The translations under genes and the position numbers were made by a program. The notes beneath the pieces were generated by a model. That model did not search any database. It saw only the letters and a list, made by a program, of their open reading frames with translations, and had not been told where the DNA came from. From Acanthosepion pharaonis (taxonomy: Eukaryota; Mollusca; Cephalopoda; Sepiida; Sepiidae), in NCBI GenBank assembly GCA_903632075.3, contig CAHIKZ030000580.1, positions 1,820,001-1,884,000 of the forward strand: DNA of 64,000 bases. The letters run 5' to 3'. This document shows, piece by piece, positions 42,101-54,630 of this stretch. The stretch's first letter is position 1; each line of letters opens with the position of its first letter.

Positions 42101-45100
42101 CAGAGAGACATAGCCAGTGCATCTAAAAAAAAAAAAAAAAAAAATGAAGACATCATTCTGTCGAATATCTTACTTATGGGTTCATTAAGTCCCCACAAAA
42201 TTGTACAATGCCTATGTATCTGCTATGCATGACCTCACTCTCAAATGAAAGTATGTGTCCCTGCAAAGTGAAAAAACTTCTGGAGAATTCACACAGAGAC
42301 AAGAAAGACAATCCGCTAGATTTCTTCAAGAAGTTATGTGATGAGTTCCAAGAAAGGATGACAGTGAATTATAGGTTTACTCAAAAAGTGATAAAAGTAA
42401 ACAGAGGAATGTTGGCTTCTTACAAGCAAATTTGATTGCAAAAACTGTTAAGCCTCATACTATTGATGAATTTTCGATCATGCCTGCAGTGGCTATAGTG
42501 CTTTCAACAGTCATGAATCAAGAATCCACAAGAGATATAACTAGTGTTATACCTCTGAGCAATTCATCAGCATTTACGAATCAACTTTACCCGATAATCC
42601 TTTTTTGATTGCATTTGTGAGGTTTCTTCATGTTGATATATATCAAGAACTACTTTTCACGGTGAAACTAATGACTGACACTAAGGGCAAATCCAACTTC
42701 AAAAAATTTGGTCTATTTTGAGGAGAACAACATTCCATTCAAGAACATTATGGCTTGTGCAACAGATGGTGCTATTGCTATGATTGGAAGATACCTGGAA
42801 TTCAGTGCTTACTTTTAAAATGTTTTCCTAATGTGGTTTGTGTTCACTGGCAGCACCTGGTTGCCAACACCTAGCAGGACGTCCATATGAAGCACTTATG
42901 CATGCTATCAAGGCTGTCAACTTGATAAAAAAGTGATTTTTGAAAGAGGTGATTCTTGTAGTTCATACAAGAATCACCTCTTTCAGCAATTATGTGAAAA
43001 GAACAGTGAGGAATTTGAACGACTTGTGTTGCACACTGAAGTCAGGTGGATGTCCTAGGATAATTGCCTGCATTCTTTTGTTGCACTTTAGAACAGTGCT
43101 ATTTCTTTCTTGAGTGAAACAGAACTTAGACAAAAACTTGTTGAGGCAAAGAGTGATACCTTCTACTTGTCTGACATACTTGAAAAAGCTAAATGTCCTG
43201 AACAAAGAACTCCAAGGAAATGACTCTACTCTGTTTTCCTGCAAGGAGGCAATGCATTTAATGGGAAACTAAAGCTGTTCTGGTTGAACCTTGGGAGACA
43301 CAATTTCCTTCCTTAGCAAATATATCCACCAAGCTGCTCAGAGAAGCAATTTTTGATATCATTATGCACTTGCTTAAAATGATCAACATGCACTACTAGG
43401 TCATCATCAATCTACTGCCACACTGGTTTGTGGATCCCTTCATTGCTTGATATCACCCCTACAAGAAAAGTTTCATTTTACTTAAAAAATAACACAGCAG
43501 CTCAAGCGAGTTTCAGGTGTGGAGGATACCAGAAGCTGTAGATGAGTGAAGACATGCATAAGAATTACTCACTACACTTGAAAAATGTGAAGTTGGTCTT
43601 ACTTGCTTTTTGCACGTCTTACTTGGATTATTTAATAAGCCATAAAAACTGAATATATAATTGCATAACTCCTGAATTGAAGCTAGACAGCAAGAATTTT
43701 TATGTCTTTTTGCTATCAGGAAATATAAAACATTGAAGGATGTAATTTAAATTGACAACGGAGTAAAAAACAAAACTATTTGATACCATTAAATTTTAAG
43801 GAATCAGCTTTATTTTCTTTGCTTCCTGGAATTAAGTATTTAAGAGAAATACTTCCCAATTTTTTCATTGCTACACAACATTACATGGCAGCACAAGAAT
43901 TAAAGTTAATTGACAGAAATTTAATTTTATAAGATTTTTACATTATATTTACTAAAGGAAATGAGACATTATACTGAAATAAGAGATTATTAATAAGCCA
44001 TAAAAACTTTGTTCCTAAACTTGTTTGTAGGACTTTCTTCTGATAGAACAAATATTTGTAATCTTACCATTCCATGCCATTTGAAATAAAAATACCCAGC
44101 CAAATCAAATTCAGTCACAGCACTCATAATATGTGGAGGACAGAATATCTAAAAAGAGAGAAAATGTAATCAGGAGCATTAAATTAAATCAAACATTTGT
44201 ATCTAGAGAGTGGGAATAGAATCTTTCATTGTTCATCTGATGAAATGTTATTTGAATTCTCTTTTAATTGATTTATCTTGATCCTCATCCACAACTCACT
44301 TTAAAACTTAAACTTAAAATCTTGCCCATTTTTCTTTAGGTTGTCATGGGCAAGGTCTCAAACAAAGTACATTTATATTTTAAGCCAGAATATGAGATGA
44401 CTTGACTCAGGGTATGATTCCCTGGCTTCATACAAGGAAAGGATGTCTACAGATTAATCACACAAAAACACAATAACCAGTGAAAGACAGTGAACACATG
44501 GGTTCCATTTAAGACAAACAATTCAATAACACAAACAGTAAGAAAAGAAAAAGAGAATATAAAAAAAAAAAAACATTTGTTTTGGGTGAATATGCAGTGA
44601 ATGCAGCATTTAACACCGAAGTTTCAATATCATGTGTTCCTAGATCAATAGAATTCAAGTAGTACTTATGTGAACTTCAAATTCAATATGCCAATATTTT
44701 CACAGAGAATTACATCAGATAGTTCCCTGTATTCACATAACACTTGAATTCATTGACAAGTTCAGAGAAATAGAATGTTCAAATTTATGGGTAATTTCAA
44801 TATTCTTCCTGCCAGATTTCAGGTAGTCATTGTTAAGTAAAATACTTCCACAGTCATCGAATTTAATATTAGAGATCTTTTCATATGCTGAAAATATATC
44901 AGTAATCCATAGATGTAGTTCTCTGGAACTCCTTCATGGCACAAAACTGGTTACTTCCATTATTTAATTCAGTTACTGCCTTTCTGCTCCTCTGGACAGA
45001 CAATTGCAGGAGTTGGCCATCCAATTCATTTGACTGCCTAATTCCAACTGTTGAATCTTTGATTTTGGTGCTTGAGTGTCCATCCATGGTCATGTAACCT

Positions 45101-45846
45101 GGTTGACATGTAGGATATCAGAAACAATCATCTGTCCTCTGTTTCTGCTGTCCTGCATGGGTACAGGGAAACACAGGATTTGCTGTCACCATTCACATAC
45201 AAGGAGTAGTTAGAATGAAGGGGAAGGGATAAAAACCAATGTTCTTATCTATGAGATAATTGATGGATTAGTCTTTCTTTCGCTCCTTTAATACACAAAT
45301 TATAATAGCACGTAACAATGTACATTACCTCAGATACTTTTTAGTCTAATCTTTATCCCACTATAAGATCTAATAATATATATGTAAAAAATTCTCAGAA
45401 TTAACCTGTGAAAAAAAACAATATGTATAAAAGAAAAAAAGACAATAGGAAAACTGTAGTTTTAGCCAACTCGTTTCATCCAATGTGGACATTTTCTTGG
45501 TAAAAAATGAAATGAATTTATTAAAACAAAGTATCTATAAACAACAAACAAAATGTCATAAACTTACATGTAACTAGAAGTTACAAACGCTATTGTATAT
45601 TCATATGGTCAACTGAAAAAATTACGTCATTTACTTTTATTACAATACAAACAATATTTCTTCATGTGAAAATATTTTCTTTAAACAAAGTAAATGACAT
45701 AATTTTTCAGTTGACCATATGAATATACAATAGCGTTTCTAACTTCTAGTTAATAACATTGTTTCTTGTTTATACTTTGTTTCAATAAATTCATTGTTTT
45801 TTTTTTGCTTTGTGAAAGTCCATATTGGATGAAACACAGGTCTTTT

Positions 45847-45890
<44 letters not shown>

Positions 45891-46349
45891 CACACACACA
45901 CACTTGTGAATCCATTAAATCATTTTTTAATAATTTTCAAAAAACTATTGCCTCCTTTCCTGCCACACCAGTAACTACCTTTTATACCTGCAAGTATATA
46001 ACAATAAAACTAAATAAATATTACAATATTTGTATACTTACCTTGGCAAGAGCTTGCATCCATGAAGTCTGTTCTGGTAATGATTCTGCTGCAAATTGAT
46101 AAATTCTGTTATTGTGCTGTGTGGTACTTAATTCAAATGAGTAAGGATACCTGAAAAGTACAAATAATTATATTAAGACAATAATTAAAAACCTAAAGAA
46201 AAGCACCAAGTAATTCACAGTAAATGCTCAAAGAAGTTGCAAAATAAAGACTCAAGATATTACTTACTTATCCATAACTGTTGCCTGGATCACCAACATC
46301 ATAGTATTCTCAATATTTCCTTTTGCAACAGTGTGCTATAAGAGATTTA

Positions 46350-46380
<31 letters not shown>

Positions 46381-49300
46381 ATCTATCAAATGAGAAATAT
46401 GAATTTATAGTTTTGATAAATAGTATTTACCACTTTCATAGTAACACTTAATTCTGATTCAAGAGTCTTTTTTTATAATTCTGTTTCAGTTAATCCTCTA
46501 ATATAAATTACATCAAATGATTGTCCACTGAAAATATGTATAAATATATATTAGGTTAATATTAACCTAATATACCACATTTATGGAAATATATTTACAC
46601 ACAATTATTTTATCTTCTCATTGTAAATATTTTTAAATCAGTCCCGCAACTCCATACATAAATTCCATTATGGCCATGAACAACATAATGCAACAAGTTA
46701 TTAAAAGAAAAATAGGAAAATTTTGAATGTAAATGGTAGTGTAATGTTTAAAGGCTCTGAATGAAAAATCAACAAGTGGAGTACAAACTCTTTAGCCATA
46801 GTTGACAACTAGCAAAGAAGGAAACTGAATTCAAAATCATATGCGGCCTTGATAAGCACATACTTGAACTGTAACCAACGTCTGTTCAGCATTGTTGCAA
46901 TATAAATTATAGGTTAGCTCTGCTTGTGTTGAAGAAATACAGATGGACATGCTTATAAATGAACAGCCATGCTGAAGATGAGAAATCACATTGAATTGCA
47001 GTGTACCTTCAAGTGAAAACAATGCTGATGGGCAATTTCATAAATCAGTAGGCAGAAAAAATTCAATCTCTTGTCTAGTACTAAATGCCTCAAGCAGGCA
47101 TCTTTTACATGTTTTCTGCTTATAAAAACCTGTAAAAGATTCCTGCTTGAGGAATTTGATTTGATTTTTCATAATGACAAGAGATTGATAAATTTTATAT
47201 GTAGAAAAAAAAAGATCACCTTTTTGTCAGCATAATAACTGAGACAGCAATGTTCTAACAAACACCATCGTCGAAGAAAATCAGATGCTACAAAAGAAAA
47301 ACAAAATCACCATTAGATTATTTTTAAGGGAAAAACCAGAATAAATTATCAACAAATATGAGGATACTCTTTCTTTAATTAAATCACTCCATTTGCAAAC
47401 ACATTGCAAGAAGCAAAGAACAAGACTGGCACTTATGTAAACAGTTTCTAAAAATGTTACTACCACTTCCAATTAAATATAAATAAAATTTAAAAATAAA
47501 GATCTTCTGACTTTAAGCAAAAAATTTTTGAAAGAAAAGGGCAAATAACAATTACAAAACAATATTTGCTATAAAACTATTTCTTTAAATAAAAAATAAA
47601 AAGCAGAATTGATTGAAATTATCTTGAACTTCTATGAATTAATATTTCATGAGAAATATTATTCTTACCTTTCATATTAACCCCGGTCTTATGCAAGTAG
47701 CCTTGATAATGAACAGCATTTCTCATTGTTGCAACAAGCTGAAAGAAGGAAAACTAAAAAATTTATAACAGTGTTAACAGTAGTTCAATGTTTTATTGTA
47801 TGAGATTATATAATTATTTCCTGTTCAAGATCATCCTTAAGATTAGACTGTGAAAAAAAACTTAGGAAACTAATTAAGTGACAAGGAAAATAAGGAAAGA
47901 ACAAATTAAAAATTAATTAAAAGCCATAAAATAAGTTCAGAAAAGAAACCTAAAATAAACTAACAAGAATTCATTAAAATTTAGTAAGATGAGATTTTCC
48001 AACACACCCAGTTGAATCCAGAATATGAAAAATTTCTGGTTTTCTGAAATTTCCCAAATTCAAAAGAAATTATTGATTTTGTTATATAAAACAGTAATTA
48101 ATATTAATAGGAGTAGATAGATTCATCTATCATCCTGTTCATACACTTCCTTGTTTTTTTTCTTTTTTTTAACAGGAGTAGAGGTTTTCCCTGTTTCCTG
48201 TTTAGAATTGGCTTTCTGGTTCCTTCTAAAGTCTTTTCATTCTCTTTCACCCCCAGTAGCCCCTTAACATCTTAGTGGTACTATCACCTTGTTTGGGGTG
48301 AATTGATAAAAAAACAAAAAAAACAAAAAAAACTCAAAGATGTTAATTTTATTACCAAAATGAATATCTTATCAAAAACTATACAATGTCAATGGCAGTG
48401 ATGAGCAAATTTTCTCATATGAATACAACATATATAGCCAAGAACTGAAAGACTACAAAAAAAAAAAAAAAAAAAAAAAGTGCTTTATATTGTTATGAAT
48501 TACTGCTTGAAAACTTTTCTAATGAAAAGTTTTCAACCAGACTACATGGAAAGATTTATGATTCCTTATGTAATTGTAAATTCTTGTATTTGTTTTCATT
48601 AAACCTGTTATTAGTTATCAGTAAAGTTTGTTTCTGGTTTTCAACAAGAGAAAAAGAGATCACAATGGCTTGTTGAAAGTCACACCTGAATTCTCAGTGG
48701 GAATCACTATGACCATTTAACAAAAATCACCATAAAATCTGGTTACCTCTACATGCAATGGCCATTAAGATTAATAACACTGCCAAATGACAATGCCAAG
48801 AATACTATATTTTTGGTAGTGCTGAGAGAACAAGTTTTTAACCTTTTTTATATTTTTTTAAGCTAAACTATGATTTAACTATGATTAACAGAAGATTAAC
48901 TTTCTCAGTTCACTGTATAGAAATCTTTTGTTCTATGGGATAAACAGGATATAAAACAGTCTTTTTGTAACAAGCATTGTTTTTACCTACTGTTTTTTAT
49001 TCATTCAAGTACATGCTATCAGTGACATACAAATAAGGAATGATACCTCATGCGAAAAATATTAAGTAAATCAAAAATTAAGCATATATGATAAAAGGAA
49101 AAGTAAAGATTAGGGCAAATTTTTTATATAAACTTATCTTTTTATAAAGTTTATAAAATGTACATAATTAAATAATTAAAACAATATTTGAATACAACTG
49201 TAAATATGTATCTCACACAAGACCAGAAAAAAAAAAAAACAAGTCTTTATTACAGACTTTCATCCCCCTTTTTTTCTTTTATGTCTTCATCTTTGTAGAT

Positions 49301-51582
49301 CCTGGTATCTTCTCTGATGATGCCTCTATGACTGAGGAATTCACTGATCAGATCTATCATACATTCTCCACTTTAAGTTATCTTTACAAAAGAGCATCTT
49401 TTCAAACCACAATGATAGTGTGTGGCTGCAGACATTATTTCAAGAGAGAGAGAGAACAAACCCAGGAAGATTAAGAACTAAATCTTAAGCCAGTGCATTT
49501 TCACGCTCCCCATCACCCCTGACTTTACAGGTCACAGATCAAGCTCACGTTACATCTCAAATATGGGGCAAATTGTGGATGACAAGAAAGATGATGTGGA
49601 CAATGTCATCATTGAACTGAGAGACATGCTAAAATCTGTAACTGTTTTAGATTGACTTTTAATCTTAATGTTTTTAACAGGAACTTTAACATATTTTATT
49701 AAACAATAGAAACTGTTACTCAACATTGGTGCACACAAACAGTCACTTTTTAAAAACCCTCACAAGTGCAAATCCTGAGATAGCAAAAAAAAGGTACACA
49801 ACCTCATCACAGTTATCTCCTCCAGGCAAATGTACCATCTCTGTAAAACAGCAAGAAAAATTGTTTACTAAGTAAAATACAAATAATTATTGCAGAAGAT
49901 TACAAGGCAAGAAAAGAAAATTCTACTAAACTAAAAATCCATCATAAATTGTAAAAATTTTTACATGCTTAGATACAGATATGGATGGACTTAAGAAATA
50001 ATTTAAATTCCAATAATTCAGAAATTGTAAATGCCAACTCTAATTTATTATGAAGTAGAAATATTTAGAAAATAAATAGATGTGTCTTTTAAAAATGACA
50101 AAACCAAGAAAATTAAAAGAAAAAAAAATTTATGTCAAAGATTCTAAACTGATCTGTCCATTCTCTACCCAACATCTCATTTACAAAAAAATCTGTATTT
50201 TTGGTTCATTTCTTTTCAATTAACTGTTATTGTTTTATTTTATTTCCTGATAATAAAATTCAAAATTATTTTTTTTTTTAAATGTTAACAATTCTAGTAG
50301 AATAAATTCTTTTCATTCTTCTACTTATTATGAATTGCAATCCTCTTCATAAACTATTGAGGTATATCCTTGTAAACAACTACAAATGATCCATTCTTGT
50401 TAACATACAACAAAACCAGTTTATCACTATATGGATTGAATAAAGTGATCATTTCAAATTTTATCTATCCTAACTTGCAGGAGACAAGAACATATCAATA
50501 TATATATATATATATATATATATAGATACTAAGCTTAATGGAAGTATACAAACTTGGTAATTAGTTATAGTCAGAATATAGTAAATAATCCTCCAATAAT
50601 TGTCAGTCAGTCAGTTATGTGCCATGTGTGATACACGCATAGGTGATCCTGTATCTTTTGATACATGACTGACGAGGCAGATTTTTGCACCACAGTAGGT
50701 TGTTATTTCTTTCTGCAGTAGACCAGTTGCTATCCAAGGCTACAGAACCCAGTCTGTCCTATTTACCCATAGCTGGTGGGAGAAGAAGAGGATTCATACC
50801 TTTCCCATTAGCAATTCAAAGTATGGATCTTGACATGTGAGATGTTATTGTTGAGCTGCTTCAAAAAATATTCTCACATATTTATCATCTTCCATTCAAA
50901 GTTGAATTGTTGTAAATACAAGTGAACATCTTAATCATGAACAATGGTTTTATTCAGCTTTAAATTTGTCATTAATCAAATTACAACAATCAGGGTTTTT
51001 GCTTTTATGCTTGTACAGTTAACATAATTGGTTTAATTTCTTAACTTCTATTAGAGATCAACTAAGGGGGGGGGGAATATCGTAATAAAATAAATGCATA
51101 ATTCAATTCTGAAAGAAAATTAAATAAAAAAAAGGAGATGAGAATATTAAACAAAGCTAAGCTTAAAACTCACCCTTTGAAAAAGAGGATTTTCATATAA
51201 TAAACTCTGAGATTAAATTGAATCTGATTTTCATAAAACATTTCAAAAGGTTAACTGACAGCAAATATTCCGACAGAAATGCTCAATTGCAACCTCCTAG
51301 AGATTTAACTTTTTATCCATTGCTTAGCATAAACTAAAAAAAGATCTACTTACTGTCTGCTTGGTTATGAAGAAGAAATTCCTGGAAATACACAAAAGAT
51401 TTAATTAAATGTTTGTTATATATATATATATATATATATTATAAATTAATTGATTAAAATATGTTTTTTTTCGCTACACAGTTCCAACCATGTTTCAAAA
51501 ATAGAAGCTAAAAACCCCGAATTTAATTTTGCAATTAAATTAAAAGTATTAGTTCCATTTCTTACTGTTCTTTCTTTTTATT

Positions 51583-51646
<64 letters not shown>

Positions 51647-54589
51647 TTGTGTGTGTGTATAAAAAATGGAAAGTTTTTTCATGTGACTTGTTTTTGTCTC
51701 TTAGGACTTCATCAGATCAAAGTGATGTTTATATTGGTGTGATTACATGCACATATGGAGGAGAGGGCATGGCAAATTTTTTTTTTTTTTTTTTTAAAAA
51801 GGGGCTTTTGGGTATATAGTCTAGCCAATTTCATTTAGTTCTTTGGGCACTTCGACATGGTGTAATGGTTAGCAAGCTTGTCTCACTAGATTAGTTACAA
51901 CTGAATAGTGAGTTCGATCCTCATTGGGTGCCCCATACATTTGGCCTTGCACCACATTTAAGCTACTCTAAAAAAAAAAAAAAAAAAAAATAGGGTATCT
52001 CGAGGTGGTATAATGGTTAGCAAGCTTGTCTAACTAGAACAATTACAAGTGTGTAGTGAGTTCAATTCTCACTTGGGGACCCTCTACTTTCGGCCTTGTG
52101 CCACATCTAAGCTATGCATGAAAAATCACTAGTGTGTAAACTACTCAAGTGGTTTGTAACACCCTATTTATCATCTCTCAGTTGTGTTTTTGGGCAAAGT
52201 GCACTCAGGAGCGACTCCATCAAAGAACTGAGTCGCAAATTTAATTTAGTTGCTAGGTAGAACAATGTATTTGGATTAATTGGCCACTCATATCCAAGGA
52301 TGCTAGTCTGCAAATGCAGAAATCCACACTATCTTTGCAGCATCTTTCTTTATGAATGTTTGGGTTTGACAAATTCATTCAATTTGAAAAAGGTAATTAT
52401 CTTTTTCTTTTTTTACAAATCTTAAGTTTCATGATCATGCTAAAAAGATCATCTGCAAGGAAAGGAAGCAATGATTTATCACTGATATTTTATCAGAAAT
52501 GGTTCTATGTCTTTCAAGAAAAAAAAGACAAAAATCTACAAAAAAAATCTGGAAATGAAACATTGTTTGCATTTGACAGTACCACAGAAAAGGACATGAT
52601 ATGAGGTTATTTTTCTGTTTTTTTTTTTGTTTTTTTTTTTTAAAAAAAAAAATTTCCAATATGCTATAAGGAATAAAAAAATTTAATAAAAATACTTTGA
52701 TCTTTCCGCTTAATAATAACAAACATTTTGATGATAAAACTTTGTTCTTATTAAGTTTAGGCCTTTTTTCATCATGTTATGCTGGTTTTTCAGCAAAAAA
52801 GTGGAGGTACTTATTTTGATATAAAGCCAAGTAATAAAATCCAAATAAATTTTATTTCATCATTTTTTTATACAACAAAAGCTAGAGATACAGATCATCA
52901 TTAGCCTGAAAACTTTAAAAAGAACGTTCTTTTATTTTATTTTCTATCCTATCTTAACACAAAGGCACATTTTCTTCGAGTCAAATTTGATTCTCAAACT
53001 TTTGACAACAATTACAAATGTAATTTACACAGATACACATTGACCCAGGATGCATAAAGTATCTATTTTTCAGCATGAACTCACCCACTGCTGACATGAG
53101 ATCAAAAGGACTTTTCACTTTTGAAATTGATATGTGAATAAAATTTCAATTGTTCAAATTTTAAAAAACCCTGAAAATTTTTTTGAGATTCTACTAAAAT
53201 GTATTATTATAAAATAATCTATTTTCAACTACAAATTCAATTTTTAAATTAATTTATCTTTGATAGAGATATTTACTTGTCTCTGACACCTTTTATCTTT
53301 GTTTTTCCTCTTTTCTTGTTGAGTGAGGGTAGCAGCTGAGAAGACATGCCTTCATACTATTTCTCCTTTACTTTGTAGTCTCAATTAGATGAGAAAGTAC
53401 AGAAGTAACTACAATGTCATAAACTCATTCTAATCTAGGAAACATTTAACTTATAAAAAAAAAAAAAAAACTTTTTCAGGGATTTTGACTTACATGAATT
53501 GAGAAAAAGGATGTGTGGGCAGCCAAATTTAGAAAAACCCAGCACTTTTCAAGGAACTTTTGGGCTATTACTGTTTTTCCAGGACTTTTGAAGCCCTGGA
53601 AAAGGCCTTGTCAGTTTTACAGGATTTCAAGGTTTCAAGGACCTGTACAAACCCTGCTTGATGTTGAAAATAAATCCAGGTCACTATAATAATAGATTTC
53701 CAACTAAATCACATGCCTCCACTGAATCATACACTCCCATAGCTATATTAAATTCTGGGTTACTCATTGTGGAGAAGTATAGATTTTTCTGCCTGCTTTA
53801 TATTAATTTCAGTCACTAATAGGGTAGTAATTTATTACCAGATTGATAGCCGACATTAGCAGATTCTTGGTGATGGACAGGTAAAAGTCACAAATATCGA
53901 ACTGGATGAATATACAGCCATTTTTCCTTTTTATATTGGTAAACCATGCTATGGCTTCAGCTGTTTTGTACCACTGGTTAATTTCCAGAGCATTTTTGGT
54001 GTATTTGCATGCTTTTTCAAGGATGCTCTTACTGATTATACTGATATTATTTTTGGTGATTGGTATCGGAGGTTGTTTAGAAAATTGCCTTATGATCTTT
54101 AACTCTGATAAAGCTTGTTGCTTGTGTAATTTATAAATCCTATCATCAATTTTAAATTCCATGGCTATTTTCTTGGCCTCACTATTGGTGTTGTTTTCCC
54201 AGTTATTGGGGGGGTTTTATTTAAATTTTTAATGTTTTTGAAATTTTTGAAAAAAAAAATTTTTTTCTTAATTATTTGCAAATGTTTAATTGTTATTTTT
54301 AATGACAATATTTTATTTTTAATATATTACTATTAAATAAATATATTCTTGTTTTAAGAACAAGTAATCTCTTTAATTATATAATTTTTAAGAATTAAAA
54401 TATGAATATTCCCCCTTTTCTAATAGAATTTCCCTATTTCTTAACAGATAAAAATGGTTTTTTTTTTATTTTTTTTTTGCATTGTGCATAAAACTCAGTC
54501 ATGTTAGCGGTGAGGGATAATATGTATATTTATTAATATATACTTAACAGTTTTGTTATATTACATAAAACACTGTTTTATTAACACCA

Positions 54590-54630
<41 letters not shown>

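Noticed and set aside
51858..52070. Two tRNA genes
   Set aside because: A and B boxes are tRNA-like, but the stems do not form a convincing cloverleaf and the sequences continue into a shared body with a poly(A) tail. They are SINEs.
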